Assembly (NCBI RefSeq): GCF_000632845.1
Contig: NZ_CP007474.1
Span: 62,001 to 126,000, forward strand
DNA: 64,000 nt
Source of the DNA: Ehrlichia japonica
GTDB taxonomy: Bacteria; Pseudomonadota; Alphaproteobacteria; Rickettsiales; Anaplasmataceae
Reading direction: 5' to 3'
Shown: piece by piece, positions 1-10,109 of the stretch
Layout of the letters: each line of letters opens with the position of its first letter
Numbering within the stretch: the first letter of the stretch is position 1
Translations under genes and position numbers: made by a program
Notes under the pieces: generated by a model
Seen by the model: only the letters and a program-made list of their open reading frames with translations
What the model was told of the DNA's origin: nothing
Database searches by the model: none

Positions 1-194
1 TACGGATCTTTTTCTTGAAGTTGTTGTTACAAATCTGCCTATGCTAAGTAAACCTGAAATTTTTATGTTGTAGTAAGAGTAATAATTGTTTGTCATCCTG
101 TTAATCGTAATAAAACTTTATCATACAATGAATATAAGAATTTATATTCCACTATGTAAAAACTTACTTTAATATACTAGATAAGCAATTATGG

Positions 195-1046
195 CTATAG
201 GATAAATCTAAGGCCAATCTCAGCGCCGTAGTTGTCTGCATTAAAATAAGCTATAGGTTCTATATGTTTTGGTGCATCTTTCAGTTCAATAGGATACTGA
301 ACTGATAAATTACTAAAAGAATTGTCTTTCATTTTTACATAGTACCCATTAGCAAATACAATAGTTTTTGGAGAGATTAAAAACCCTAAGCCTAACTTAG
401 CTTTAAATATTGTGTGAATATTTGTTCCTCCTAAGAAACTGGTTATTCCTTGTCCTATGCCAATACAAGCACTTGGTACTAGAGAAGAATTGCTGATTAT
501 CATATCATAACAAGCATTAAGTATTAAAGAAATAACCCTAAATCCTTCATTTTTTATTACTACATAATTTCCGTTGGTATCATTTTCCATAGTATCTCCT
601 TTACATAATGCGAAATATCTGTGGTTGTCCTGATACTTATATTTTTGTTTATCAACATCAAATCTTGTAAATGCTCCTTCTAACTCAACTCTAAGGCCTC
701 CTCCTGAATATCCAACAGCTCCTGAAAATCCTGTATAATTTCTGTTGTATACAGGGATATAGCCTTTTGTAGTATTGAATTTATCTTTCTTTGCAAGGTC
801 TGGTGCTTCATTAAGATCTTCTTTTAGTGTAAATAAGGTTAATTCTTTTTCTGTATTTTCATCTATGCTGTATTTTATAGATATCGGGCTAAACTTAGGA
901 AAGTCTATATTGTAATGTCCGCTTGTATAAAAACCAGATATCTCGCTCTCGTTAGAGAAATCAATGGGAACTGGTGATGCAGATCCATTACATGCAAATA
1001 ATGTCATGAGGGGAAATATAATCCCTGCAACTGAGAATTTAATCAT
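195..1046 (-). CDS. Map1/P28/OMP-1 family outer membrane protein
   Basis: A 283-residue surface protein of the Map1/P28/OMP-1 (surface antigen msp4) family, the major porin-like beta-barrel antigens of Ehrlichia. The N-terminus is hydrophobic (residues 4-18) and typical of a signal peptide. Early mature residues include SGFYTSGHYN, and the C-terminus ends in YGAEIGLRFIL, a barrel-type closing strand. Cys19 in the context LFAC resembles a lipobox, which is not usual for this family, so lipidation is possible but unproven. The gene lies downstream of the regulator at 1338-1967 on the same strand with a 291-bp spacer. This is the layout known at the start of the Ehrlichia omp cluster (tr1 followed by paralogs). 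Which paralog it is cannot be told from sequence alone. Confidence 0.88.
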   Translation of the reverse strand: MIKFSVAGIIFPLMTLFACNGSASPVPIDFSNESEISGFYTSGHYNIDFPKFSPISIKYSIDENTEKELTLFTLKEDLNEAPDLAKKDKFNTTKGYIPVYNRNYTGFSGAVGYSGGGLRVELEGAFTRFDVDKQKYKYQDNHRYFALCKGDTMENDTNGNYVVIKNEGFRVISLILNACYDMIISNSSLVPSACIGIGQGITSFLGGTNIHTIFKAKLGLGFLISPKTIVFANGYYVKMKDNSFSNLSVQYPIELKDAPKHIEPIAYFNADNYGAEIGLRFIL

Positions 1047-1337
1047 AAATATTATCCAAATGATATAATAATTTCATACTAATCAAAATCACGTTCCAAG
1101 TCAAAAACAATACTCCGACAATATACAAATAAATCTTTATTAATGTATTATACAATAGTGCATGGTTTATTTACCTTGTGTGTTACCATTATAAAAAACA
1201 TTTGCTAATGCATTTCAAGCTATGCATTAGATAATATATATAAAACGCATTGCAATGACCATAATATAAAGGGTTTTTATTGTTATTTATTCAATTTCTT
1301 AGCATACTTTATATTATTAAGGTGATTGTATAATAAC

Positions 1338-1967
1338 TTATTGTTTACTATCTAAGGATAATGCCTTAACCAAATTATAAATTATGTTACGTACTTTTTC
1401 ATTTTTTATACAAGTATATGCTCTTACCATCATCAAAACTTCTTTGCTATCTATATTGTTATCGTGAAGTTCTGGTATGAATTTTTCTTCATTTTCTTTA
1501 AGTATAGGTGTGCATGCAACAGTATGATCACATGAAATACTTTTTAGATCTTCTTGTAATTTTAACATTATATCCCTTACTTCAACATTAAGCACAGTTG
1601 CAAGTTGGTATAGCCTGCTAATAACTATACGATTTGTCCCTTTCTCGTATTTTTGTACTTGTTGGAAAGTAATTCCTAATTTGTTTGCAAGCTGATTTTG
1701 ACTCATACCTCTCATGATACGTTGTCTTTTTATTTCTTTTCCAACGCACTCATCAACAGGATGAGGTCTAACTTTTGTTGTACTATTTTTTGACTCTTTT
1801 GTGCATTCTATTTCTTCTTTTTTGAAGCTTTTAGAAGTATAATCATCGTTTATATCAAGTCTTATCCCTTTACTTATAGATTTGGTTTCCTGTATATTTT
1901 TATTGATTAAATCACAAATTAAAGGATCATGTGCTTTTATTTCATCGGTATATTCTGTTTTATTCAT
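1338..1967 (-). CDS. tr1: XRE-family transcriptional regulator upstream of omp cluster (Tr1-like)
   Basis: A 209-residue cytoplasmic DNA-binding protein. Residues 75-134 form a helix-turn-helix of the XRE/Cro type, with MSQNQLANKLGIT followed by the recognition helix FQQVQKYEKG and a conserved LATVLNV stretch. About 70 charged, low-complexity residues precede it and about 70 follow. In Ehrlichia and Anaplasma a gene called tr1 with this domain sits directly upstream of the p28/map1/p44 expression loci. The gene order here (regulator, then Map1-family gene, same strand) matches. Regulation of the downstream omp gene is inferred from position. The domain assignment is firm; the tr1 name rests on synteny. 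Confidence 0.75.
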   Translation of the reverse strand: MNKTEYTDEIKAHDPLICDLINKNIQETKSISKGIRLDINDDYTSKSFKKEEIECTKESKNSTTKVRPHPVDECVGKEIKRQRIMRGMSQNQLANKLGITFQQVQKYEKGTNRIVISRLYQLATVLNVEVRDIMLKLQEDLKSISCDHTVACTPILKENEEKFIPELHDNNIDSKEVLMMVRAYTCIKNEKVRNIIYNLVKALSLDSKQ

Positions 1968-2226
1968 TTTGTTTTTGCATGTCTAGACATATTATTTTAT
2001 CCTATAATAAAGCAACGTATGTAAGATAAATCATGCATAAAGTGAATGCAATAGTTATTTAATGGATATATGTTATCTAATCTACTGAAATAATATACTA
2101 GCTATATAACATGCAGGAATAATATGTCATATTTATGAAATATAAGATATAATTTGTTTGCTTTTTAACTTGATTGGATTAATAATTTATATTAAACTTA
2201 ATTTATCCAGGTTAGGAGGATGTGTT

Positions 2227-2655
2227 TTGTTAGAAAGAACTTTATCTATATTAAAACCAGATGTAGTAAAGCGTAATATTACTGGGCAGGTTAATTCTTA
2301 TATAGAAAATTCAGGACTTAAAATAATTGTGCAAAAGATGTGCTCACTAACACGTTATCAAGCTGAAGAATTTTATGCAATACATAAATCTCAGCATTTT
2401 TTTGTACCATTAATTGATTTTATGGTTTCTGGTCCAATAATAGTTCAAGTATTGCAAGGAGAGAATGCTATAAGCCTATATAGAGAAATTATGGGTGCTA
2501 CGGATCCTAAAAAAGCAAATCCTGGAACTATTAGAGCAGATTTTGCTGAGAATATAGATGCAAATTGTGTACATGGGTCAGATAGTTTAGAAAATGCTAT
2601 GCGAGAGGTAAGATTTTTCTTTAGTGATTATGAGCTCTTAGCATTAAATAATTAA
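2227..2655 (+). CDS. ndk: Nucleoside diphosphate kinase
   Basis: Transfers the gamma phosphate from ATP to nucleoside diphosphates through a phosphohistidine. The protein has 142 residues when started at the TTG at 2227. Lys10 in SILKPDVV and the active-site His116 in NCVHGSDS are present, and the length is the usual one for Ndk. The frame stays open upstream, but that adds a 23-residue extension without family counterpart. A strong Shine-Dalgarno AGGAGG at 2214-2219 lies seven bases before the TTG, so I place the start there although an out-of-frame ATG overlaps at 2220. It stands alone, divergent from the regulator on its left. Confidence 0.95.
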   Translation: MLERTLSILKPDVVKRNITGQVNSYIENSGLKIIVQKMCSLTRYQAEEFYAIHKSQHFFVPLIDFMVSGPIIVQVLQGENAISLYREIMGATDPKKANPGTIRADFAENIDANCVHGSDSLENAMREVRFFFSDYELLALNN

Positions 2656-3232
2656 TTGTTTATATTAAAGTATCTTCGTATTTAAAGTCTGAACTTATAT
2701 ATACGTTGTTATTTAAGTTAGGAAATTTAGCTGTATACTTCAAGTACTTGTTCCGAGCCTTTGTGTTATTTGCTTGTCGGGTTTAGTTTATAGTGTTGTT
2801 ATAATATGATTTACTTAAGTGATGGTTGGGTTTCGGTATAAAGGGAATGTGAACTTAAGTTTAATATTTTTAAAATGATCCTCTTAAGGAATTGTAAATT
2901 ACTGCTTAAAGAAATAAGTAGTGAAGTTATTTTGTTGTGTCTATGAATAAAATATTTTGTATCTTTTTGAATAGTATTTCTAGAAATTAGAAATTCGTGG
3001 TAAAAAGAGAAGAATGGGGTGAGTATTACTTTGTTTATGTTTTAGGTAACTGTATAAATATTATATTTTGTTATAGCTACTAGGTTATAAATAGTTCTGT
3101 ATTTATATAAGCATATTATTTCATGATGCCATACCTTAAAGTGTTACTAAGTTTTATGCATATAATGAGTCACTACTTTTCCAAAGGGCTTTATTCTTTG
3201 GAAATAATAAGATAGATTTGTGATCTAGTTCT
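2656..3232. other. Convergent ndk/cca spacer
   Basis: A 577-bp spacer between two convergent genes. I see no ORF of interest, tRNA or tandem repeat. The only clear structure is the perfect inverted repeat at 3178-3204. Confidence 0.6.
3178..3204. terminator. Hairpin between convergent ndk and cca
   Basis: A perfect 9-bp inverted repeat, TTTCCAAAG at 3178-3186 and CTTTGGAAA at 3196-3204, with a 9-base loop. It lies 28 bp beyond the stop codon of cca and far downstream of ndk, a position suited to a bidirectional terminator. Neither strand has a clean T-run after the stem, so a role in termination is inference. Confidence 0.4.
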
Positions 3233-4426
3233 TTACTTCTTTAGTAATTCTTTTGCATAATCTAATAATTGAGATTTTGTTAACTGATATGAACTATTTT
3301 CCCAAAAATCTTTGATTGTCTTTAAAGTAGTACCGAGGTTTTTTCCTGCTTGATATCCTATGTTGAATAAATCTTTGCCAGAGATTGGAAATTCAGGAAT
3401 AGTTAACTGATCTGCATATTCAATATATTGCACTAGGTCATGATAATTTAGGTTTAGTTCTGCGTGCCTTATTCTAATTAAATCACAATACATTTTTTTC
3501 CCAAGCTTATTTATATACTTCTGTTGTTCAATAATTGAGAGTGGAAATTCTAAGTTATTATTTAATAGTGATACAAGTATTTTGTGATTATGATTTGATA
3601 AGCATAAGGATATTTTGATTTTGTCTAAGGAACAATTGTTATTTGTTCTTAGTAAGGCCGCTAATTTTATTAGTGGGTCTGCGTCTGATAGTATATCAGA
3701 TGACATTATATCTGGTATGACTTCAAAAGGAATGATTTTTTCTAATACATGACATTTTTGCATAATTTTTAATGTGTTAGATAAGTTTGGGCATGATAAA
3801 AGTTTAAAAAATTCGTCACGTATGCGTTCTCTAGATAGTTTATTAAGACAAGATGAGTATTGTGTACAAGAATAAACTATTTCATCACTCAATTTATTTT
3901 GACTACATATAGAAGCATAGAATCTGAATGCCCGAAGTATACGTAGATAGTCTTCTTGTATTCTAATTTCTGGATCTCCAATGAATTTTAGCTGTTTTTC
4001 CTCTAGATCTTGAAGACCAGAAAAATAGTCATATATTATTCCTTTTTCATCACAATATAGCGCATTAAAGGTGAAATCTCTTCTTGAGGCATCTTGTTGC
4101 CAATTATTTGTAAATTTTACTTCAGCATGTCTTCCATCACAACTAATATCAGATCTTAATGTAGTGATTTCATACGCTGTATTATTTACTATGGCTGTTA
4201 TTGTGCCATGTTTAATACCTGTTGGTATAGCTTTAATATTGGCTGCAACTAAAGAATTTATTATTTGGGTAGGCAATAAAGTAGTTGCGAAATCAATATC
4301 TATAGTTTGTCTTTTTAGGAGATTATCCCTTACACATCCACCTACTAGCCTAATATCTCCTTGAAATTTTTTTATTGCGTTTATAATTAATAAAATATCA
4401 TCGTTATTTATAAAATTATCGTACAT
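3233..4426 (-). CDS. cca: CCA tRNA nucleotidyltransferase
   Basis: Adds or repairs the 3' CCA end of tRNAs. The 397-residue protein has the class II nucleotidyltransferase/poly(A) polymerase head domain: LVGGCVRD (residues 28-34), the catalytic DID at 43-45 binding two metal ions, RRDFTFNAL (115-123), and ILRAFRF in the neck domain, which forms the nucleotide-recognising pocket. No C-terminal HD phosphohydrolase motif is visible. The tRNA-Ser gene in this window already encodes its CCA, so repair may be the main task for that tRNA. The gene stands alone, with long spacers on both sides. Confidence 0.92.
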   Translation of the reverse strand: MYDNFINNDDILLIINAIKKFQGDIRLVGGCVRDNLLKRQTIDIDFATTLLPTQIINSLVAANIKAIPTGIKHGTITAIVNNTAYEITTLRSDISCDGRHAEVKFTNNWQQDASRRDFTFNALYCDEKGIIYDYFSGLQDLEEKQLKFIGDPEIRIQEDYLRILRAFRFYASICSQNKLSDEIVYSCTQYSSCLNKLSRERIRDEFFKLLSCPNLSNTLKIMQKCHVLEKIIPFEVIPDIMSSDILSDADPLIKLAALLRTNNNCSLDKIKISLCLSNHNHKILVSLLNNNLEFPLSIIEQQKYINKLGKKMYCDLIRIRHAELNLNYHDLVQYIEYADQLTIPEFPISGKDLFNIGYQAGKNLGTTLKTIKDFWENSSYQLTKSQLLDYAKELLKK

Positions 4427-5208
4427 TTGTAACGTTAGATTATTGAAATAATAAAATGTTAAACAAATACTGGTAGTATTGCATTGTTTTTTTAGATCTT
4501 ATTAATTTTTTTGACCGTTTATGTTACGATTAGCGTATACATAGTAATGTGTAGGGTCTTGTTATATAAATTTTAATGTTATTGCTATTTAGTATATGGT
4601 TATGATGTACATAAAAACATAAATATGTGTGAATATTTTATTTTCATTTATTGGGAATTAAAATAGTAATATTTTTTACAATAACAGCTATATGTAGTTC
4701 TGTAGGATATATTAGATATACTTATTAGTTATGAAACTGCTTATTTGGTACTTTTGTATTGTTTAAATTGATTCTGAGAGTTTGTTGTATAATTGGTATA
4801 AAGATTTTGTGATGCGAGATGTATTCCAGTAAGATATATTTGTGTTTAATAATATACTAAAGTATATACTAGATTTGGGGTCTACTTGTGGGTAGAAAAC
4901 AGTTCACTCGGTGTCCTTATACTTGTTTATATCTATAGATTATAAATTGTAGCATGATTGGTTTTTAGAAATTATGTGTGTAACTGTTCTACTGATGTAT
5001 ATTGTGTTCGAAATGTGCTACCGCAGTATATGATCTAGCAAGATATGATTGTTTATGGCCTTTATGCTGTTTATATCTTATAAATCATTAAATTTTTTAA
5101 TATAGTGTGTGTTTTATTAAATTTAGTTCAACAATATTTATGTTTAATACTTTGTATGTTGAACTAATTTTGTATTTTGGGTTATTAGATAAATTAATTT
5201 ATGATCAT
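4427..5208. other. Long spacer between recJ and cca
   Basis: 782 bp between two minus-strand genes. There are only short AT-rich frames and no recognisable protein remnant, tRNA or array. Two short stretches near 4917-4949 and 5061-5092 resemble each other loosely around a TGTTTATATCT core, too weak to call a repeat. Confidence 0.5.
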
Positions 5209-6966
5209 TCATACATGACTTTTTATAATTGCGTCTTCTATTATAAACTGTATGTTCTCATTACCTCTCCAATAGTTAACACTAATTTTTCCTAGTAACA
5301 TAATTGCAGTGCGTTCTAATAAAGCTAAGCCTAATTCTGTATCTACACATCTAAAACAAATTCCCTTTATAAAGGTTTTATTGTCATAGATTAAACATCT
5401 TATGTGACTATCTCCTATAATTTCTGGATTTTTTATTTTAATGTTTGTCAGAATGAATCTTGGTTCAGGATTACCTATACCAAATGGTTCTAAAGACTGT
5501 AGTTCCTTCCATAAAATTAGATTAATTGCTGTTACAGTAATAATGCCATCTACTTTAAATACTTTTTGTTTATTAATATTGTGAAATTTTTGTGAAAGAA
5601 ATTCATATAACGTTTTAATTTTATCTTCCTGTACTGAGAACCCAGCAGCCATAGCATGCCCTCCTCCTTCAGTTATTATTCCTTCTAATTTTGCTGATAA
5701 AATGGCTGCACCTAAGTCTACATCTGGTATCGATCTAGCACTTGCTTTACCAATGCCATTGTCTAGTGAAATTACTATGCTTGGTAGAAAAAATTTGTCT
5801 TTAAGTTGTCCTGCTACTATACCTATTATTCCTGGGTGCCAATTTCCTGCAACCATAATTAAATTTGTATTTGCTGATATCAGAGCTTCTACTTGTTCAA
5901 CTGCTTCCTTAAAACTTTTATGTTCTAGTTCTTTCCTTTCTAGATTGAAATTTTGTAATTTTTCTGAAATTTCTAGGGCTTCTTCTTCACTGTTGGTTGA
6001 TAATAATCTTGCACCGAGACTTGCATTTCCAACTCTTCCTCCAGCATTAATATGTGGCCCTATGTTAAATCCTAGTTGATAAATATTTGGCTTTTCTTCT
6101 AATCCAATAATATCGGATAAAATTTTGAGACCTATATTTTGTCTTGTTGCCATAATTTTTAAGCCTTGTTTTACAAAAGCTCTGTTTAATCCTACGATAG
6201 GCATAACATCACATACGGTTCCCAATGCTACTAAATCTAGATATTTCATTAGGTTTGGCTCATGATTATGTGTGAAGAATCCTCTTTCTTTTAAAGTTTT
6301 ATTTAGTGCTACAAGCAGTAAAAATGATACACCAACTCCTGCTAAGTATGTATATGGAGAATTTTCATCTAAGCGATTAGGATTAATAACTGCAATTGCA
6401 TCTGGTAGAGTGTTCAGACCCATATGGTGGTCAATAACTATCACATCAAGATTTGCTAATTTTGCTGCCAATATTGGTTCATGTGCTATAGTGCCACAAT
6501 CTACAGTTATGCATAAACTATTGCCAATTTTTTGCAATTTAAGTAAAGCTTGAGTATTTGGTCCATATCCTTCACATATACGATCTGGAATATATATTGT
6601 TGTAGATACACCTATTTGTGTCAGGTATTGCTTTATTAATGCAGATGATGTTGCTCCATCAACATCATAATCTCCAAAAATAACAATTTTTTCTTTATTG
6701 TATATTGCTTTGCAAATTCTTTGTATTGCTTTGTCCATGTCTAAAAGATGGAAAGGATCAGGTAATGATGATCTTAATGTAGGGTATAAGAAGTCATCAA
6801 TTTCTTCAATACTTACTTTTCTTGTTGATAATATTCTTGCGACAATTTCAGATAGATGAAATTTTTGTTTTATTGTTAAAACGTCACGGAGATTTACATT
6901 GTATGGTTTCCATAGTGCACCTGTTACACCAATATATTCTGGGTTTTCTAAATTGTAATCTAGCAT
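5209..6966 (-). CDS. recJ: Single-stranded-DNA-specific exonuclease RecJ
   Basis: A 5'-3' exonuclease on single-stranded DNA used in recombination and repair. The 585-residue protein carries the DHH phosphoesterase core: FGDYDVDGATSSA (residues 98-109), DCGT near 156, and VIDHHMG with the DHH triad at 179-181. The DHHA1 domain follows with GGGHAMAAGFS near residue 440, then the C-terminal OB-like region. Length and motif order match RecJ. With recA in the same window it is part of the recombination machinery that could act on the tandem arrays here. It is divergent from icd with a 332-bp promoter-containing gap. Confidence 0.95.
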   Translation of the reverse strand: MLDYNLENPEYIGVTGALWKPYNVNLRDVLTIKQKFHLSEIVARILSTRKVSIEEIDDFLYPTLRSSLPDPFHLLDMDKAIQRICKAIYNKEKIVIFGDYDVDGATSSALIKQYLTQIGVSTTIYIPDRICEGYGPNTQALLKLQKIGNSLCITVDCGTIAHEPILAAKLANLDVIVIDHHMGLNTLPDAIAVINPNRLDENSPYTYLAGVGVSFLLLVALNKTLKERGFFTHNHEPNLMKYLDLVALGTVCDVMPIVGLNRAFVKQGLKIMATRQNIGLKILSDIIGLEEKPNIYQLGFNIGPHINAGGRVGNASLGARLLSTNSEEEALEISEKLQNFNLERKELEHKSFKEAVEQVEALISANTNLIMVAGNWHPGIIGIVAGQLKDKFFLPSIVISLDNGIGKASARSIPDVDLGAAILSAKLEGIITEGGGHAMAAGFSVQEDKIKTLYEFLSQKFHNINKQKVFKVDGIITVTAINLILWKELQSLEPFGIGNPEPRFILTNIKIKNPEIIGDSHIRCLIYDNKTFIKGICFRCVDTELGLALLERTAIMLLGKISVNYWRGNENIQFIIEDAIIKSHV

Positions 6967-7298
6967 ACTGCGTAACTAAAAATATATATTATAACACTGC
7001 TTTTTACACTTGTATTTATAATATTGAAGTAGCTATAAATTAGACGGATTTTTAGTACTGTAAAATAAATGATATAGTCTTATAAATATTCATTAACTTA
7101 GTGTATATTGGTGTGAGTTATTACCTTGATTGAAATCTTAAGTTCAACTGATAATAATATTGGAAGATTGCTTAACTTTGATATTCATTGTAAGCATATT
7201 TGATATATTTTTGTTGTTTTTAGTGTTACATTATCTATATAATTAGGTTTTTCGGTCTAGAAAATAACTATATTGTTGTTAAATATGGAAGAAATATA
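6967..7298. other. Divergent recJ/icd spacer
   Basis: A 332-bp spacer that must hold the promoters of recJ (minus) and icd (plus). I see no distinct -35/-10 pair strong enough to call and no other structure. Confidence 0.5.
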
Positions 7299-8747
7299 AT
7301 GTCAGTTCCAATAACGGTTGCTTACGGAGACGGTATTGGTCCAGAAATCATGGAAGCTGTACTGTTAATTTTGAGTGAAGCAGGATCAGGTTTAGTTATA
7401 GAGACTATAGAAGTAGGGCATAATTTGTATAAAAAAGAATGGTCTTCTGGTATTGCGCCTTCATCATGGGATTCTATTTATAGAACAAAAATATTGCTTA
7501 AATCTCCTACTATGACCCCGCAAGGTCAAGGTCATAAAAGTCTCAACGTAACATTGAGAAAAAAGTTAGGATTATATGCAAATGTTAGGCCATGTATTTC
7601 CTATCATCCTCTGATAAAAACAAAATATCCTAATCTTAATGTAGTAATAGTTCGAGAGAATGAAGAGGATACATATACTGGTATAGAGCATAGATTGACT
7701 AGTGACACGTATCAATGCTCAAAGATTATCACAAGGTCAGGTTCAGAGAGGATATGTAATTATGCGTTTCACTATGCTACCGTTAATAATAGAAAAAGGG
7801 TTACTTGTTTGATAAAGGATAATATTATGAAAATGACAGATGGAATTTTTCATAAGTCTTTTTCAAAAATTGCAAAAAATTATCCTGATATTGATTCAGA
7901 GCATTATATTGTTGATATTGGCATGGCTAAGGTAGCTATTGATCCTGAACATTTTGATGTTATAGTGACTACTAATCTTTATGGTGATATTGTATCTGAT
8001 ATAGTTGCTGAATTGTCAGGGTCTATAGGTCTTGCAGGTAGTGCTAATATAGGAGATAATTATGCAATGTTTGAAGCTGTTCATGGGTCAGCTCCAGATA
8101 TAGCTGGAAAGAATATAGCAAATCCTTCTGGATTATTAAATGCAGCTATACAGATGTTGATATATTTGAAAAAGTTCGATAAAGCAGAGTTAATTTATAA
8201 TGCGTTTCTCAAGACTTTAGAAGATGGTATTCATACGGCAGATATTTACCAAAGTCAAGTTAGTAGGGAAAAAGTTTCTACAATGGATTTTGCTAAGGCT
8301 ATTATTGAAAATTTTGGGCAATTTCCATCCCAGTTACCAAAATCAGTGTTTCAGGATAATGCAAGTAGAGCAGGTATATCTTATACATATGAGCCGTCTT
8401 ACGTTGCTAAAATCCTTGTTGGAGTGGATATAACTATTGGTTGTGATGATGTAGACCTAGATTCTAAGCAATTAATTCACACTCTTCAAGATATTACACA
8501 TGATAGACTAGAGCTTGTACTAATTCATAGTAAAGGATTGGAAATTTGGCCTGATGAGTCTGCGAATACAAATCTTTCTTATATAGACCAAATATGTTGT
8601 AGGTTCTATGTGAAGAATCAAGGTGATAGGATCATGAATGAACATGTTAATCAGTTACTGTTTGACATCGACCAGAAGAAGATAGACGTAGTGAAAATGG
8701 AAAAATTATATTTATATGATAGTCAAGCTGGATTTTTCACTATGTGA
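7299..8747 (+). CDS. icd: NADP-dependent isocitrate dehydrogenase
   Basis: Oxidative decarboxylation of isocitrate to 2-oxoglutarate in the TCA cycle. The 482-residue protein begins PITVAYGDGIGPEIMEAV, the isocitrate/isopropylmalate dehydrogenase N-terminus. It contains RENEEDTYTGIEH near residue 120 and the metal/substrate region TTNLYGDIVSDIVAELSG, followed by the cofactor-region motif EAVHGSAPDIAGK. The roughly 130-residue C-terminal extension after the catalytic domain matches the long Rickettsiales form. The product feeds the 2-oxoglutarate dehydrogenase complex whose E2 (sucB) is also in this window. Transcribed alone. Confidence 0.94.
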   Translation: MSVPITVAYGDGIGPEIMEAVLLILSEAGSGLVIETIEVGHNLYKKEWSSGIAPSSWDSIYRTKILLKSPTMTPQGQGHKSLNVTLRKKLGLYANVRPCISYHPLIKTKYPNLNVVIVRENEEDTYTGIEHRLTSDTYQCSKIITRSGSERICNYAFHYATVNNRKRVTCLIKDNIMKMTDGIFHKSFSKIAKNYPDIDSEHYIVDIGMAKVAIDPEHFDVIVTTNLYGDIVSDIVAELSGSIGLAGSANIGDNYAMFEAVHGSAPDIAGKNIANPSGLLNAAIQMLIYLKKFDKAELIYNAFLKTLEDGIHTADIYQSQVSREKVSTMDFAKAIIENFGQFPSQLPKSVFQDNASRAGISYTYEPSYVAKILVGVDITIGCDDVDLDSKQLIHTLQDITHDRLELVLIHSKGLEIWPDESANTNLSYIDQICCRFYVKNQGDRIMNEHVNQLLFDIDQKKIDVVKMEKLYLYDSQAGFFTM

Positions 8748-9061
8748 TAGTGATTAACAGTTGTGATACTGTGATTGTTACATTAAGGTGTGTTAGTAAA
8801 GGATATTGTGATAGAATATATTGACTTCTTGACATAAATACTAAGTATGGGGGGCTTATGAGCAAGTCAGTTCGGCTTTCTGCTATGTAAGCTTAATAAG
8901 CAGTGGTAAATTCTAGGTGTTTAAATAGAGAATGCTTGTAGTTATGCATAGGTTTCTACGCAGATCAAAAGAGACAATAGTAGTGTTTATAGATGATTAA
9001 TCTGAGGGTTTACAGTGATAATTATTAAGTTATAAACCTGTTATTATTATGCTAAGGTGTT
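8748..9061. other. Convergent icd/ftsY spacer with GC-richer pocket
   Basis: A 314-bp spacer between convergent genes. Around 8849-8910 lies a pocket clearly richer in G and C than its surroundings, containing the palindrome GCTTAATAAGC near 8890. A TTGACA at 8829-8834 precedes it. No ORF longer than about 20 codons covers it. It may be a small RNA or a relic, and I cannot assign it. Confidence 0.4.
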
Positions 9062-10021
9062 TCATTCAGTAAATATTTGTAATTGTGTGTTTTCTATATT
9101 AAGTAATCCGGCAGCAAATTCTTTAGCAGAAAAATCTTGAAGTTGTGTTACATGTTCACCGATTCCTATTGCATGAATGTTCAGCTTGTATTTCTGTGCT
9201 ATTCTTATAATTACTCCACCTTTTGCTGTGCCATCTAACTTAGTTATGATTAATCCACTAATATTTACGAATTGTGAGAAAGCATCAACTTGATTGACAG
9301 CATTTTGCCCAGTTGTTGCGTCTAATACTAATATAACATCGTGAGGTGCATTGTTATCGTGCTTACTGATAATTCTTTTAATTTTTGCTAATTCTTCCAT
9401 TAAATTTTTATGATTATGTAGTCTTCCAGCTGTATCAATTAATAAAACGTCGAGTTGATCATTTAAAGCCTGTTGCATTGCTTGATATGCTATACTTGCT
9501 GCATCTGCACCTTGGTTACCTGTTACTACTGGAAAATTTACTTTTTGTGACCACACTATTAGTTGTTCAGTGGCTGCTGCACGGAATGTATCACATGCTG
9601 CAACTAATACTTTTTTTCCTTCATTTTTAAACTTATATGCTAATTTTCCTATGGTTGTGGTTTTACCATTCCCATTTGTACCACATACCATAATTACATG
9701 TGGTTTATGATGTATAGATATAGATAAAGGTTTTTCAACTTGTGATAGAATGTTTTCTATTGATTCTGCTAATTTTTGCTTTACTGTACTATCATCCATT
9801 TCATTGTATTTCATACTTGCAAGTTTTTGTGTAAGTAGTGAAGCGTTCTCATATCCAACATCTGCTGTGATGAGTAGCTCTTTTAATTCTTCTAAAGTTT
9901 CCTGGTCAATTTTTTTTCCACTAGAAAAAATTTTTTTTATACCATCACTTAATTTTGATGAAGTTTTAAATAAGCCTTTTTTGATATTGCTGAAGAATCC
10001 TTTATTATTTGCACCTGTCAT
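9062..10021 (-). CDS. ftsY: Signal recognition particle receptor FtsY
   Basis: SRP-receptor GTPase that docks ribosome-nascent chain complexes at the inner membrane Sec translocon. The 319-residue protein has the helical N domain (about 35-100) and then the G domain. This contains the P-loop GTNGNGKTT (114-122), DTFRAAA, DTAGRLHN and TKLDGTAKGG. The acidic A domain of enterobacterial FtsY is reduced to about 30 basic residues, as is common in alphaproteobacteria. It works with the secD product encoded at 14.1 kb. It is divergently arranged with bioD, with only 88 bp between the two starts. Confidence 0.95.
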   Translation of the reverse strand: MTGANNKGFFSNIKKGLFKTSSKLSDGIKKIFSSGKKIDQETLEELKELLITADVGYENASLLTQKLASMKYNEMDDSTVKQKLAESIENILSQVEKPLSISIHHKPHVIMVCGTNGNGKTTTIGKLAYKFKNEGKKVLVAACDTFRAAATEQLIVWSQKVNFPVVTGNQGADAASIAYQAMQQALNDQLDVLLIDTAGRLHNHKNLMEELAKIKRIISKHDNNAPHDVILVLDATTGQNAVNQVDAFSQFVNISGLIITKLDGTAKGGVIIRIAQKYKLNIHAIGIGEHVTQLQDFSAKEFAAGLLNIENTQLQIFTE

Positions 10022-10109
10022 AATCGAATTGTCCTTATTTCTAAAACGTTGTGAATTGAATTTATATATGGTTAATATACATTATTAAATTATATTGTTT
10101 GATATTCAA

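Noticed and set aside
1-97. Short open frames touching the left edge: plus strand 2-73 ending MLSKPEIFML, and a minus-strand ATG at 97 open to the edge
   Set aside because: Both are under 35 codons in AT-rich sequence, overlap each other, and show no recognisable family; they cannot be told from chance.
2158-2226. N-terminal 23-residue extension of Ndk
   Set aside because: Hydrophobic translation of leader sequence that includes the Shine-Dalgarno; the TTG at 2227 gives the family length.
5107-5295. 62-codon plus-strand ORF overlapping the end of recJ
   Set aside because: Low-complexity Phe/Tyr/Leu-rich translation of AT-rich spacer; overlaps a real gene in antisense.
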